From the NCBI GenBank assembly GCA_012270695.1, contig JAAXHV010000019.1, positions 1 through 5,151 on the forward strand: a DNA stretch of 5,151 bases. Reading direction: 5' to 3'. The notes beneath the pieces are model-generated. The model was not told where the DNA came from, did not search any database, and worked only from the letters and a program-made list of their open reading frames with translations. The DNA comes from Gammaproteobacteria bacterium (GTDB lineage: Bacteria > Pseudomonadota > Gammaproteobacteria > Eutrophobiales > Eutrophobiaceae). Positions 1 through 5,110 of the stretch are shown piece after piece (positions within the stretch are counted from its first letter, which is position 1; every line of letters starts with the position of its first letter). The position numbers and the translations under genes were made by a program.

Positions 1-767
1 GCGCCGACCTGGGCGCGGAAAAATTCATTGACATCAAGTGCCGCATGGCGGGCTTGAACCCCGCGGCCGTGGTGCTAGTCGCCACCATCCGGGCAATGAA
101 ATACCACGGTGGCGTGAACAAGGAAGATTTAAACGTGGAAAACCTGGAAGCGCTGGGCCAGGGCCTGGTCAACCTGGAACGGCACCTGAATAACGTGCAG
201 CAACACTACGGCCTGCCCTGTGTCGTGTCCATCAATCATTTCACCCACGACACCGCCGCCGAGATCGGGATGCTTAAAAACCGGGTGGAGGCGCAGGGTG
301 GCAAGGCAGTGGTTGCCCGGCACTGGGCCGCGGGCGGCGCCGGCGCCGAGGAATTGGCACACACGGTTGCGGACGTTGTAGACAACAATCCCGGCAGCCA
401 CCGTTACGTGTATGCGGACGATGCCCCCCTGTGGGAAAAGATAGAGGCGGTTGCAAGGAAGATTTACGGTGCTGGCAGCGTCACAGCCAACAGCAAGGTG
501 CGTGCGGAGATTGACAAGCTGAACCGGGAATACAGTAAGTTCCCGGTCTGCATGGCGAAGACGCAGATGTCTTTCAGCGCCGACCCCACGGTCCGGGGCG
601 CGCCGGAGGGGCATAGCGTGGAAGTCAGCGAAGTCCGGTTGTCAAACGGGGCAGGCTTTATCGTGGCCATCGCCGGCAATATGATGACCATGCCGGGACT
701 GCCGAAAGTCCCCGCCGCGGAGAAGATCGACGTGGACGCCGAGGGCAACATCACCGGCCTGTTCTGA
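1..767 (+). CDS. fhs: Formate--tetrahydrofolate ligase, C-terminal part (5' end outside window)
   Basis: This enzyme (FTHFS) makes 10-formyltetrahydrofolate from formate, THF and ATP in cytoplasmic one-carbon metabolism. The reading frame is already open at position 3, before the first ATG at 45, and begins ADLGAEKFIDIKCR, a typical internal FTHFS segment, so the true start lies upstream. About 254 residues are visible, a little under half of the usual 555-560. Family hallmarks are SINHFTHDTAAE, the glycine-rich AAGGAGAEELA segment and the C-terminal TMPGLPKVPAAEKIDVD followed by a GLF ending. The Phe of SINHF (codon 240-242) and the Trp of ARHW lie 28 residues apart, matching the spacing I recall for the aromatic pair that sandwiches the folate in the Moorella enzyme. 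The frame is intact to the TGA. A probable intrinsic terminator starts at the stop codon. The next gene faces it, so fhs ends its transcription unit here. Confidence 0.96.
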   Translation, partial: ADLGAEKFIDIKCRMAGLNPAAVVLVATIRAMKYHGGVNKEDLNVENLEALGQGLVNLERHLNNVQQHYGLPCVVSINHFTHDTAAEIGMLKNRVEAQGGKAVVARHWAAGGAGAEELAHTVADVVDNNPGSHRYVYADDAPLWEKIEAVARKIYGAGSVTANSKVRAEIDKLNREYSKFPVCMAKTQMSFSADPTVRGAPEGHSVEVSEVRLSNGAGFIVAIAGNMMTMPGLPKVPAAEKIDVDAEGNITGLF

Positions 768-798
768 GCCGCCATTTCCCCCGGGTCAGCGTTTTTTT
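764..798 (+). terminator. Probable rho-independent terminator of fhs
   Basis: The stem CTGAGCCG (764-771) pairs with CGGGTCAG (782-789) with one internal G/G mismatch and a 10-nt loop. After two bases (CG) comes a run of seven T (792-798). The hairpin overlaps the fhs stop codon, which is unusual but tolerated. The stem is imperfect, so strength is uncertain. The T run lies on the correct side only for the plus-strand gene. Confidence 0.5.
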
Positions 799-811
799 CA
801 GGATATGCAGG

Positions 812-838
812 TTCGAGATATTACCTTAATACCTCGAA
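812..838 (-). repeat. Inverted repeat across the stop of the antitoxin-like gene
   Basis: TTCGAGATA (812-820) and TACCTCGAA (830-838) are inverted copies with one mismatch, separated by 9 nt. Read as minus-strand RNA the mismatch becomes a G-U pair, giving a continuous 9-bp stem that contains the TAA stop (826-828) in its loop. It may protect or end the antitoxin-like transcript. No U run follows on the minus strand, so I do not call it an intrinsic terminator. Confidence 0.35.
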
Positions 839-1119
839 TGCGGTTTTACGACCGCGACCATCGGCGCCGCAGAACCACGGAGTTTTCCGGAGGCTGTAGC
901 GTCTGCGATCATTTGATCTTTCTGCGTCGCGATATCTGATGTTTCCGACGTGCCGAGGTCGAAGATGATGGAGCGGTCAATACTTCGAGGTATCTCGGCC
1001 AGATCCTGATCTACCAGTCGGCGAATGTATTCGGCGAGCGAAACACCAAGCGCTACGGCGCGGGCCCGCACTCGGGTATGCAGTTCTGAATCAAGAGATA
1101 TTTGTGTACGCACCATCAT
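826..1119 (-). CDS. Orphan ribbon-helix-helix (CopG/VapB-like) antitoxin-type protein
   Basis: The 97-residue product starts MMVRTQISLDSELHTRVRA. A short beta strand (VRTQISL) is followed by two helices (about residues 11-21 and 25-39, the second SLAEYIRRLVDQDL), the layout of RHH DNA-binding antitoxins. The middle segment (IFDLGTSETSDIATQKDQMI) resembles the toxin-binding tail of VapB proteins normally followed by a PIN-domain VapC toxin. No toxin frame follows: only 58 bp separate this stop from the end of fhs. The last 20 or so residues fit the family poorly and may be read-through into remnant DNA. I chose the ATG at 1117-1119 (or the adjacent one at 1114-1116). The ATG 45 bases further upstream lies inside or beyond the promoter, so it cannot be transcribed from it. 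Likely a DNA-binding autorepressor. The role without a toxin is unknown. Confidence 0.78.
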   Translation of the reverse strand: MMVRTQISLDSELHTRVRARAVALGVSLAEYIRRLVDQDLAEIPRSIDRSIIFDLGTSETSDIATQKDQMIADATASGKLRGSAAPMVAVVKPHSRY

Positions 1120-1125
1120 AATGTA

Positions 1126-1150
1126 ACCATTATAATATCGCCTTAATGGT
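1126..1150. promoter_or_regulatory. Candidate operator: 7-bp perfect inverted repeat across the promoter
   Basis: ACCATTA (1126-1132) and TAATGGT (1144-1150) are perfect inverted copies separated by 11 bp, with centres 18 bp apart. They cover the -10 box and most of the -35/-10 spacer of the antitoxin-like gene. RHH antitoxins usually repress their own promoters through symmetric half-sites, so this is a natural operator candidate. A related copy, ACCATCA, lies at 1112-1118 over the start codons. Binding is inferred from position and symmetry only. Confidence 0.5.
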
Positions 1151-1157
1151 GTGTCAA
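1129..1157 (-). promoter_or_regulatory. Consensus sigma70-type promoter of the antitoxin-like gene, near-leaderless
   Basis: On the minus strand TTGACA (1152-1157) is followed by exactly 17 bases and TATAAT (1129-1134), matching both consensus hexamers perfectly. Only nine bases (GGTTACATT) separate the -10 box from the first ATG (1117-1119). A start site 6-8 bases past the -10 would leave an untranslated leader of about one to three bases, with no Shine-Dalgarno. This arrangement also rules out the longer reading frame starting at 1164. Transcription start is inferred, not measured. Confidence 0.82.
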
Positions 1158-1198
1158 TGTGCATGAAACCATGTGCATGAAACCATGTGCATGAAACC
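1157..1198. repeat. Three perfect 14-bp tandem repeats
   Basis: The unit ATGTGCATGAAACC occurs three times without a mismatch (1157-1170, 1171-1184, 1185-1198). The first copy shares one base with the -35 box of the antitoxin-like gene, so the array lies directly upstream of that promoter, between it and the end of the dehydrogenase gene. It could be a regulator-binding array or simple replication slippage. The count of copies may vary between strains. Confidence 0.9.
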
Positions 1199-1247
1199 TT
1201 CTCAGATTTCTGATGTCCACAAGCTTACTGGTAATGGAATGCGATAA

Positions 1248-2255
1248 TCATAATAGTAGCACCTTCGCGCCTTTCACCGGCTTGAATTTCAATTCCAGTA
1301 ATGCCTTGTTGGCTTCCTCAAGCGGGTAGCTTTCCGTCGTCGGTTTAATGGGGATTGCCGCGGCGATGTCCAGGAACTCCCGGATATCCCACCAGGTGAT
1401 GTTGGCGACGCTTTTTATCTCCTTCTCGCGCCACAGGTGTTCGCTGTAATCGAGCCTGAGCAATACATCCTTGTCGTTATCTTCCTTGCGTATGGCGTTA
1501 ATCACCAGTCGCCCTCCTGGCCGCAGGTTGCGCATCGCCTTCACAACCGGTTTCCAGGCAGGCGTGGTATCGATGATGGCGTGTAAGAGAGCAGGACAGG
1601 CAGCGGAACTGTCGCCAGCCCAGACCGCGCCAGACTCCAGGGCAAATTTCCGGGCAGACTCGTCTCGTGCGAAAACATAGACGTCCGTGTTCGGGTACAG
1701 GTAAGGGACCAACTGCAGAACCAGGTGCGCCGAACCGCCGAACCCGGTCAGACCCAGCCGGTTACCGTCCTTGATCTGTGCCAGCTTCAAAGCCCGGTAA
1801 CCGATGGCGCCCGCACACAAAAGGGGCGCAGCCTGCTCATCGGTGAAAATCTCCGGGATGGGGTAAGCGTATTGCTCCGGAACGCTCATGTACTCTGCAT
1901 ACCCGCCGTTGACGTCTTTGCCCGTCGCACGGAAATCAGGACTCAGGTTCTCATCGCGCGCGCCGCTGGAGTGATGGACCCAGCCGACTCCCACGCGCGC
2001 GCCCGGTTCAAAAAGCCGGGCGTCATTACCGGGTTTTTCAACGACCCCCACGACCTCATGGCCCGGAACGACGGGAAGCCGGGGAGGCACGAGACGCCCC
2101 TCTATTTCATTCAGTTCCGTATGGCAGACACCGCAGGCAGATACCCTGATAAGAATCTCACCCAACCCAGGTTCCGGCACCGGTAGGTCCACCAACTGCA
2201 AAGGATGCCCGTCGGGCTCCAACGGGGCGACTTCAGCTAATATCATCGCTTTCAT
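1248..2255 (-). CDS. Zinc-type medium-chain alcohol dehydrogenase lacking the structural-zinc lobe
   Basis: This 335-residue cytoplasmic oxidoreductase belongs to the AdhP-like branch of the MDR superfamily and should interconvert an alcohol and an aldehyde or ketone with NAD(P). The N-terminal GroES-like domain holds CGVCHTE and PGHE. The catalytic zinc ligands C44, H66 and C147 (APLLCAGAIGYRAL) are present. The Rossmann domain starts near residue 165 with GFGGSAH, an Ala variant of the GxGxxG loop. The second strand ends in FAR, with R197 where NAD-specific enzymes usually carry Asp, which hints at NADP (inference). The structural-zinc loop is missing: the normal CxxCxxC...C stretch is replaced around residues 94-105 by HHSSGARDENLS, with no cysteine, and the frame stays open. 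Start: ATG at 2253-2255, eight bases after a purine-rich AAGAAGAG. The substrate cannot be read from the sequence. It stands alone, divergent from the tRNA gene. Confidence 0.9.
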   Translation of the reverse strand: MKAMILAEVAPLEPDGHPLQLVDLPVPEPGLGEILIRVSACGVCHTELNEIEGRLVPPRLPVVPGHEVVGVVEKPGNDARLFEPGARVGVGWVHHSSGARDENLSPDFRATGKDVNGGYAEYMSVPEQYAYPIPEIFTDEQAAPLLCAGAIGYRALKLAQIKDGNRLGLTGFGGSAHLVLQLVPYLYPNTDVYVFARDESARKFALESGAVWAGDSSAACPALLHAIIDTTPAWKPVVKAMRNLRPGGRLVINAIRKEDNDKDVLLRLDYSEHLWREKEIKSVANITWWDIREFLDIAAAIPIKPTTESYPLEEANKALLELKFKPVKGAKVLLL

Positions 2256-2363
2256 AACGGTAACTCTTCTTGCAGCCGGTCAGGGTTCCAACTCGGTCTC
2301 GTGTATCTTAATATAAGTCTGGAGCCCATAAAGCTAATAGTTTCTTTTTGGCTCGTCATAGTG

Positions 2364-2369
2364 GATAAT
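2364..2369 (+). promoter_or_regulatory. Possible -10 box of the tRNA-Arg gene
   Basis: GATAAT matches five of six consensus -10 bases and ends nine bases before the tRNA, which would give a very short 5' leader. No good -35 hexamer lies at standard spacing; the sequence there is T-rich (around 2341-2347). Transcription could also begin further upstream. Confidence 0.3.
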
Positions 2370-2377
2370 CAGTGTGT

Positions 2378-2454
2378 GCGCCCGTAGCTCAGCTGGATAG
2401 AGTACCTGGCTACGAACCAGGCGGTCGGGAGTTCGAATCTCTCCGGGCGCGCCA
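2378..2454 (+). tRNA. tRNA-Arg (anticodon ACG), CCA encoded
   Basis: A complete 77-nt cloverleaf can be folded. The acceptor stem GCGCCCG (2378-2384) pairs fully with CGGGCGC (2444-2450). The D arm is GCTC/GAGT with loop AGCTGGATA. The anticodon stem CCTGG/CCAGG encloses loop CTACGAA, so the anticodon is ACG (2412-2414), whose A34 is normally edited to inosine to read CGU, CGC and CGA. The T arm GGGAG/CTCTC carries loop TTCGAAT. The discriminator is G (2451) and CCA (2452-2454) is genomically encoded. The gene is followed by ATTTTTAAAG without a clear hairpin terminator. The locus is a common integration target, and the gene after it is compositionally distinct. Confidence 0.97.
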
Positions 2455-2583
2455 TTTTTAAAGCTTTCAACGATCCTTCCGGTATTTTACCGATGCCTGA
2501 TACCCAGGTTTGATTTAAAAGCTCCGCATGGCAGGTTCTCTCGAATATCTCCATGTTGCTTCAGTTTGTATCAGCAAAGACGA

Positions 2584-2624
2584 TGACTAAATTTATTCAT
2601 CTTATATTGACTAAATTTATTCAT
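2584..2624. repeat. Two exact 17-bp direct repeats of a near-palindrome upstream of the ATPase gene
   Basis: TGACTAAATTTATTCAT occurs at 2584-2600 and again at 2608-2624, 24 bp apart start to start. The first 16 bases of each copy form an imperfect palindrome, TGA-c-TAAATTTA-t-TCA, with 14 of 16 positions symmetric around TAAATTTA. The second copy ends 17 bases before the ATPase start. Paired dyads at this place suggest a cooperative operator, perhaps autoregulatory. A poor promoter (TTGTAT at 2566-2571 with TAAATT at 2588-2593) would overlap the first copy. Confidence 0.75.
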
Positions 2625-2635
2625 TATGTCAGGCT

Positions 2636-2641
2636 GGAGGT
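2636..2641 (+). promoter_or_regulatory. Strong but very close Shine-Dalgarno of the ATPase gene
   Basis: GGAGGT abuts the ATG at 2642, so the GGAGG core is only one base from the start codon, well short of the usual 5-9. A weak AGG at 2631-2633 has normal spacing. No alternative in-frame start with better spacing was found, so the start is kept with reduced certainty. Confidence 0.5.
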
Positions 2642-4036
2642 ATGGACTCGAGATTTCTGCCCCATAACAGCCACTTGGACAACCCAACCGGTTTTGCTGA
2701 ACAAGACCCTCAACTGCGCCGGCTAAGCCGCCAAACGTATCAGTATCGTTCAGACCTGCTGGATAAGTTAGTCGTGGTGCCACCGGGAATTTACACTCTG
2801 GGTGGAGGAAGGCAAATCGGCAAGACAACCTTGCTGAAACAGTGGATGAATGAACTGCTGAAACATGGTGTCGCGCCCGCAACGCTCACTTTCTTTTCCG
2901 GCGAGTTGATTAATGACCATCATAGCCTCGTTGGATTGATACAGAACCAACTGGGTAATACGCCCACAGCTTTCGTAAATTATTTGATAATCGATGAAGT
3001 AACCTACATTCAACAGTGGGATAAAGCAGTTAAATACGCTGCGGATGCCGGTATGCTGGAACAGACCGTTCTGGTGTTGACCGGTTCGGACCTGGGTTTA
3101 ATCAGGGATGCGCGGATGCGTTTTCCCGGACGGCGCGGTACGGCAGAGGAGGTGGATTTCCACATGTATCCGCTTTCATTCAGAGAATCCTTGAATCTGA
3201 AAATTCCGGACATCAATGTCACTGAAATCATCTGTCAACCTGGAGGGATTGAAGCTGACGCTCTCGACACCATTTACAGAGAATTTGATCAGTATTTGTT
3301 ACATGGTGGTTATTTTACAGCTATCAATGACCTGGCCGAGTACGGCCACATCAGTAAAACCACCTTGAATACCTATTCGGACTGGATAAGAGGCGATGTA
3401 ATGAAACGTGGCAAACAGGAAAGTTACCTGCGTGAAATCCTGACAGCTATTATCAGACGCTATAATTCCCAGGTCACATGGAACGCTCTGGCGCGTGACC
3501 TGTCCATAGATCACCCCAAAACCGTGGCTGATTATATAGATGTGCTGAAGGTCATGGACGCCGTATTCGTACAGTCCGCCCTGTTGCAAGATAAGCTGAT
3601 TGCCGCACCCAAAAAAGCCAGAAAACTGATGTTTTGTGATCCTTTTATCTTTCATGCCATACATGCCTGGGTCAAGCCCGTTGGTGACCCCTATAATGCG
3701 CAAATACTACCCCTGATTCAGGATCCGGAATGGGCGTCACGACTGGTTGAAGCTGCGGTTATCACTCACCACCGCCGTTTTTTTCCCACTTACTACATCA
3801 AGGCCCGAGGTGAAGTGGATATCATCTATGTCAATAACAGACAATGCTATCCCATTGAGATCAAATGGACTAATCAGTTGCGTCCCAAAGATATCAAACA
3901 GATCAGCCAATATCCTCAGGGTGAAATCTGGACCAAAAACAAGTCCTGGGGGGACATAAACGGGGTTAAAACCTATCCATTACCGTTGAAACTGCTGCAG
4001 ACAGGTGAGGGCGCATCGAGCGCAAGTCTGTTATGA
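2642..4036 (+). CDS. AAA+ ATPase with DUF4143-type C-terminal PD-(D/E)xK-like domain
   Basis: The 464-residue protein resembles the AAA_14/DUF4143 family, whose biological role is unknown. The N-terminal ATPase core shows Walker A GGRQIGKTT (residues 55-63, K61), Walker B LIIDEV (D118, E119), a sensor-like LTGS (146-149), a basic GRRG (163-166) and the family signature YPLSFRE (176-182). A central winged-helix-like region (about 262-310) contains a helix-turn-helix-like stretch near WNALARDLSIDHPKTVADYI. The C-terminal part has E370, D393 (GEVDII) and E406-I-K408 (PIEIKW), the spacing of a PD-(D/E)xK nuclease fold; activity is not proven. No signal peptide or membrane segment is evident. The gene is visibly AT-richer than fhs and the dehydrogenase, lies downstream of a tRNA and has its own duplicated dyad, all consistent with horizontal gain. 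Alternative: an orphan regulator or defence-type NTPase; I cannot choose. Confidence 0.88.
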   Translation: MDSRFLPHNSHLDNPTGFAEQDPQLRRLSRQTYQYRSDLLDKLVVVPPGIYTLGGGRQIGKTTLLKQWMNELLKHGVAPATLTFFSGELINDHHSLVGLIQNQLGNTPTAFVNYLIIDEVTYIQQWDKAVKYAADAGMLEQTVLVLTGSDLGLIRDARMRFPGRRGTAEEVDFHMYPLSFRESLNLKIPDINVTEIICQPGGIEADALDTIYREFDQYLLHGGYFTAINDLAEYGHISKTTLNTYSDWIRGDVMKRGKQESYLREILTAIIRRYNSQVTWNALARDLSIDHPKTVADYIDVLKVMDAVFVQSALLQDKLIAAPKKARKLMFCDPFIFHAIHAWVKPVGDPYNAQILPLIQDPEWASRLVEAAVITHHRRFFPTYYIKARGEVDIIYVNNRQCYPIEIKWTNQLRPKDIKQISQYPQGEIWTKNKSWGDINGVKTYPLPLKLLQTGEGASSASLL

Positions 4037-4065
4037 CGATATACTGAACAGATTAGTGTAACGTA

Positions 4066-4093
4066 TTGACATCAAACAAATATCCGATGTCAA
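4066..4093. repeat. 8-bp perfect inverted repeat between convergent genes
   Basis: TTGACATC (4066-4073) and GATGTCAA (4086-4093) are perfect inverted copies with a 12-nt loop, in the gap between the ATPase and the dioxygenase, which converge here. A smaller hairpin, ACCAG/CTGGT (4093-4097 and 4102-4106), follows at once. No T run follows on either strand, so it is not a classic terminator; it could be a transcript-end structure or a protein site. Confidence 0.5.
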
Positions 4094-4168
4094 CCAGCGT
4101 CCTGGTGAGCAATCCGGGCCAAGCTTCTACATCAATCAAGAAACTGCCAATTAAGTGAACTTTCTTAA

Positions 4169-5110
4169 CTATAATCGCTCCCACACTACCTGCTGCGGTC
4201 GTTGGTCCCCCTCTGTTCTGCCTGAAATCGGCGCGAGTGGCAGCGAATCATCGCCCGGCTCTATGGTAAAAGTGAAGTCGAGCGAGTACCACGGTGCGGT
4301 CACTTCAGGATGCGGCGCCGGTTCGTTTTCGTGATAGACATAATCACCGATCAGCGCCCGGGTGACGCCGAACTGCGCATCGGTATCCAGGTACGGATCA
4401 TCACTCACATAGACCTGCGAAATATGTGTTTTGTACCCTGATTTATGGATCAGGAAATGCGTGTGTGCAGGTCGCATATTGGCGCGACCTTGTACCCTGA
4501 GCAGGTCGCCGACCGGCCCGTCAACAGGAACCGGGTATGCCGCAGGCTTCACGGTGCGGAAATGGACCCGGCCGTGTTCATCGGTGCGGAATCTGCCGCG
4601 TAAATTCATATCGGCCTGGGCAGGGTCCTGGTTCTCATATAACCCTTCTGCGGAAGTGTTCCAAACGTCAATCTCTGCATCGACAACGGGATTATCCTTA
4701 TTATCTTTGACCCGTGCAGTCACGAATAACGGCGCGCCGATGGTCGGCGAGCGTACGATTGAACCCCCGTTCTGCGTCACTGGCGAGTGTGCGCGCCAGA
4801 ACGGGCCCAACAGGTTCGCCGTGGTTTCTTCCTGGTCGCGGCCGTTGTTCAGGAGACATACCAATGACGATAAACCCAGAGTGCCGGCAAGGAGCACCAC
4901 TTCATTATGGCTGGCATTAGTCAACTGCCCTGATTTTGCAATAACAGCGCAGGCTTGGCGTAACTCGGCCTCCGTTAATTGGACTTCACGGATGAGTTCG
5001 TGCAGATGCCGTACCGTAGCGGATAGCAACTCCTTAAGACGAGGATTCTTGATTCGTTGCAACTCGCTTAGTACCGCTTCAGTGACTTGTTCCTGGTTTT
5101 CAATGATCAT
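4169..5110 (-). CDS. Intradiol ring-cleavage dioxygenase (catechol/hydroxyquinol 1,2-dioxygenase-like)
   Basis: This 313-residue non-haem Fe(III) enzyme opens catechol-type rings between the two hydroxyls, giving cis,cis-muconate from catechol or maleylacetate from hydroxyquinol in the beta-ketoadipate type pathways. The N-terminal helical dimerisation region (about 1-100) ends at NLLGPFWR, followed by the beta-sandwich catalytic domain. All four iron ligands are visible: Y158 (GLYENQD), Y192 (AAYPVPVDGPVGDLL), H216 and H218 (RPAHTHFLI). R213 and Q232 (SQVYV) match conserved active-site positions. Length fits the family. The exact substrate cannot be settled from motifs. The ATG at 5108-5110 is the only good start: an in-frame stop lies four codons upstream, and the ATG overlaps the stop of the preceding frame by ATGA, suggesting translational coupling. 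It is the last gene of its operon in this window. Confidence 0.93.
   Translation of the reverse strand: MIIENQEQVTEAVLSELQRIKNPRLKELLSATVRHLHELIREVQLTEAELRQACAVIAKSGQLTNASHNEVVLLAGTLGLSSLVCLLNNGRDQEETTANLLGPFWRAHSPVTQNGGSIVRSPTIGAPLFVTARVKDNKDNPVVDAEIDVWNTSAEGLYENQDPAQADMNLRGRFRTDEHGRVHFRTVKPAAYPVPVDGPVGDLLRVQGRANMRPAHTHFLIHKSGYKTHISQVYVSDDPYLDTDAQFGVTRALIGDYVYHENEPAPHPEVTAPWYSLDFTFTIEPGDDSLPLAPISGRTEGDQRPQQVVWERL

Noticed and set aside
129..614. 161-residue minus-strand frame opposite fhs
   Set aside because: Shadow frame of a strongly conserved gene; Arg- and Val-rich with no recognisable domain.
1120..1164. N-terminal extension of the antitoxin-like protein from an ATG at 1164
   Set aside because: The extension lies over the -10 and -35 boxes of a consensus promoter and its residues do not fit the RHH fold; the start at 1119 or 1116 is far better.
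1157..1198. CRISPR array reading of the tandem repeats
   Set aside because: Units are 14 bp and contiguous, with no spacers and no cas genes.
1202..1213. TCAGATTTCTGA palindrome downstream of the dehydrogenase as a terminator
   Set aside because: The loop is only two bases and no T tract follows on the minus strand.
1725..2186. 153-residue plus-strand frame opposite the dehydrogenase
   Set aside because: It lies wholly antisense to a clear MDR dehydrogenase, shows no family motif and is explained by GC-rich codon bias.
2480..2511. Small hairpins CGGTA/TACCG and CCTG/CAGG after the tRNA as terminators
   Set aside because: Stems of four or five bp, without a proper T run; too weak to call.
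2369..2554. 61-residue minus-strand frame ending in RPERFELPTAWFVARYSIQLSYGR-like sequence
   Set aside because: This is the reverse complement of the tRNA-Arg gene, a well-known source of false protein annotations.
2571..2882. Minus-strand frame reading MNKFSQYKMNKFS over the direct repeats
   Set aside because: The repeated peptide merely reflects the 17-bp DNA repeat, and the rest is antisense to the ATPase gene.
4053..4175. Open minus-strand stretch just after the dioxygenase (contains HLIGSFLIDVEAWPGLLTR)
   Set aside because: About 40 open codons, but no ATG start or ribosome site and no recognised family; at most a gene remnant.
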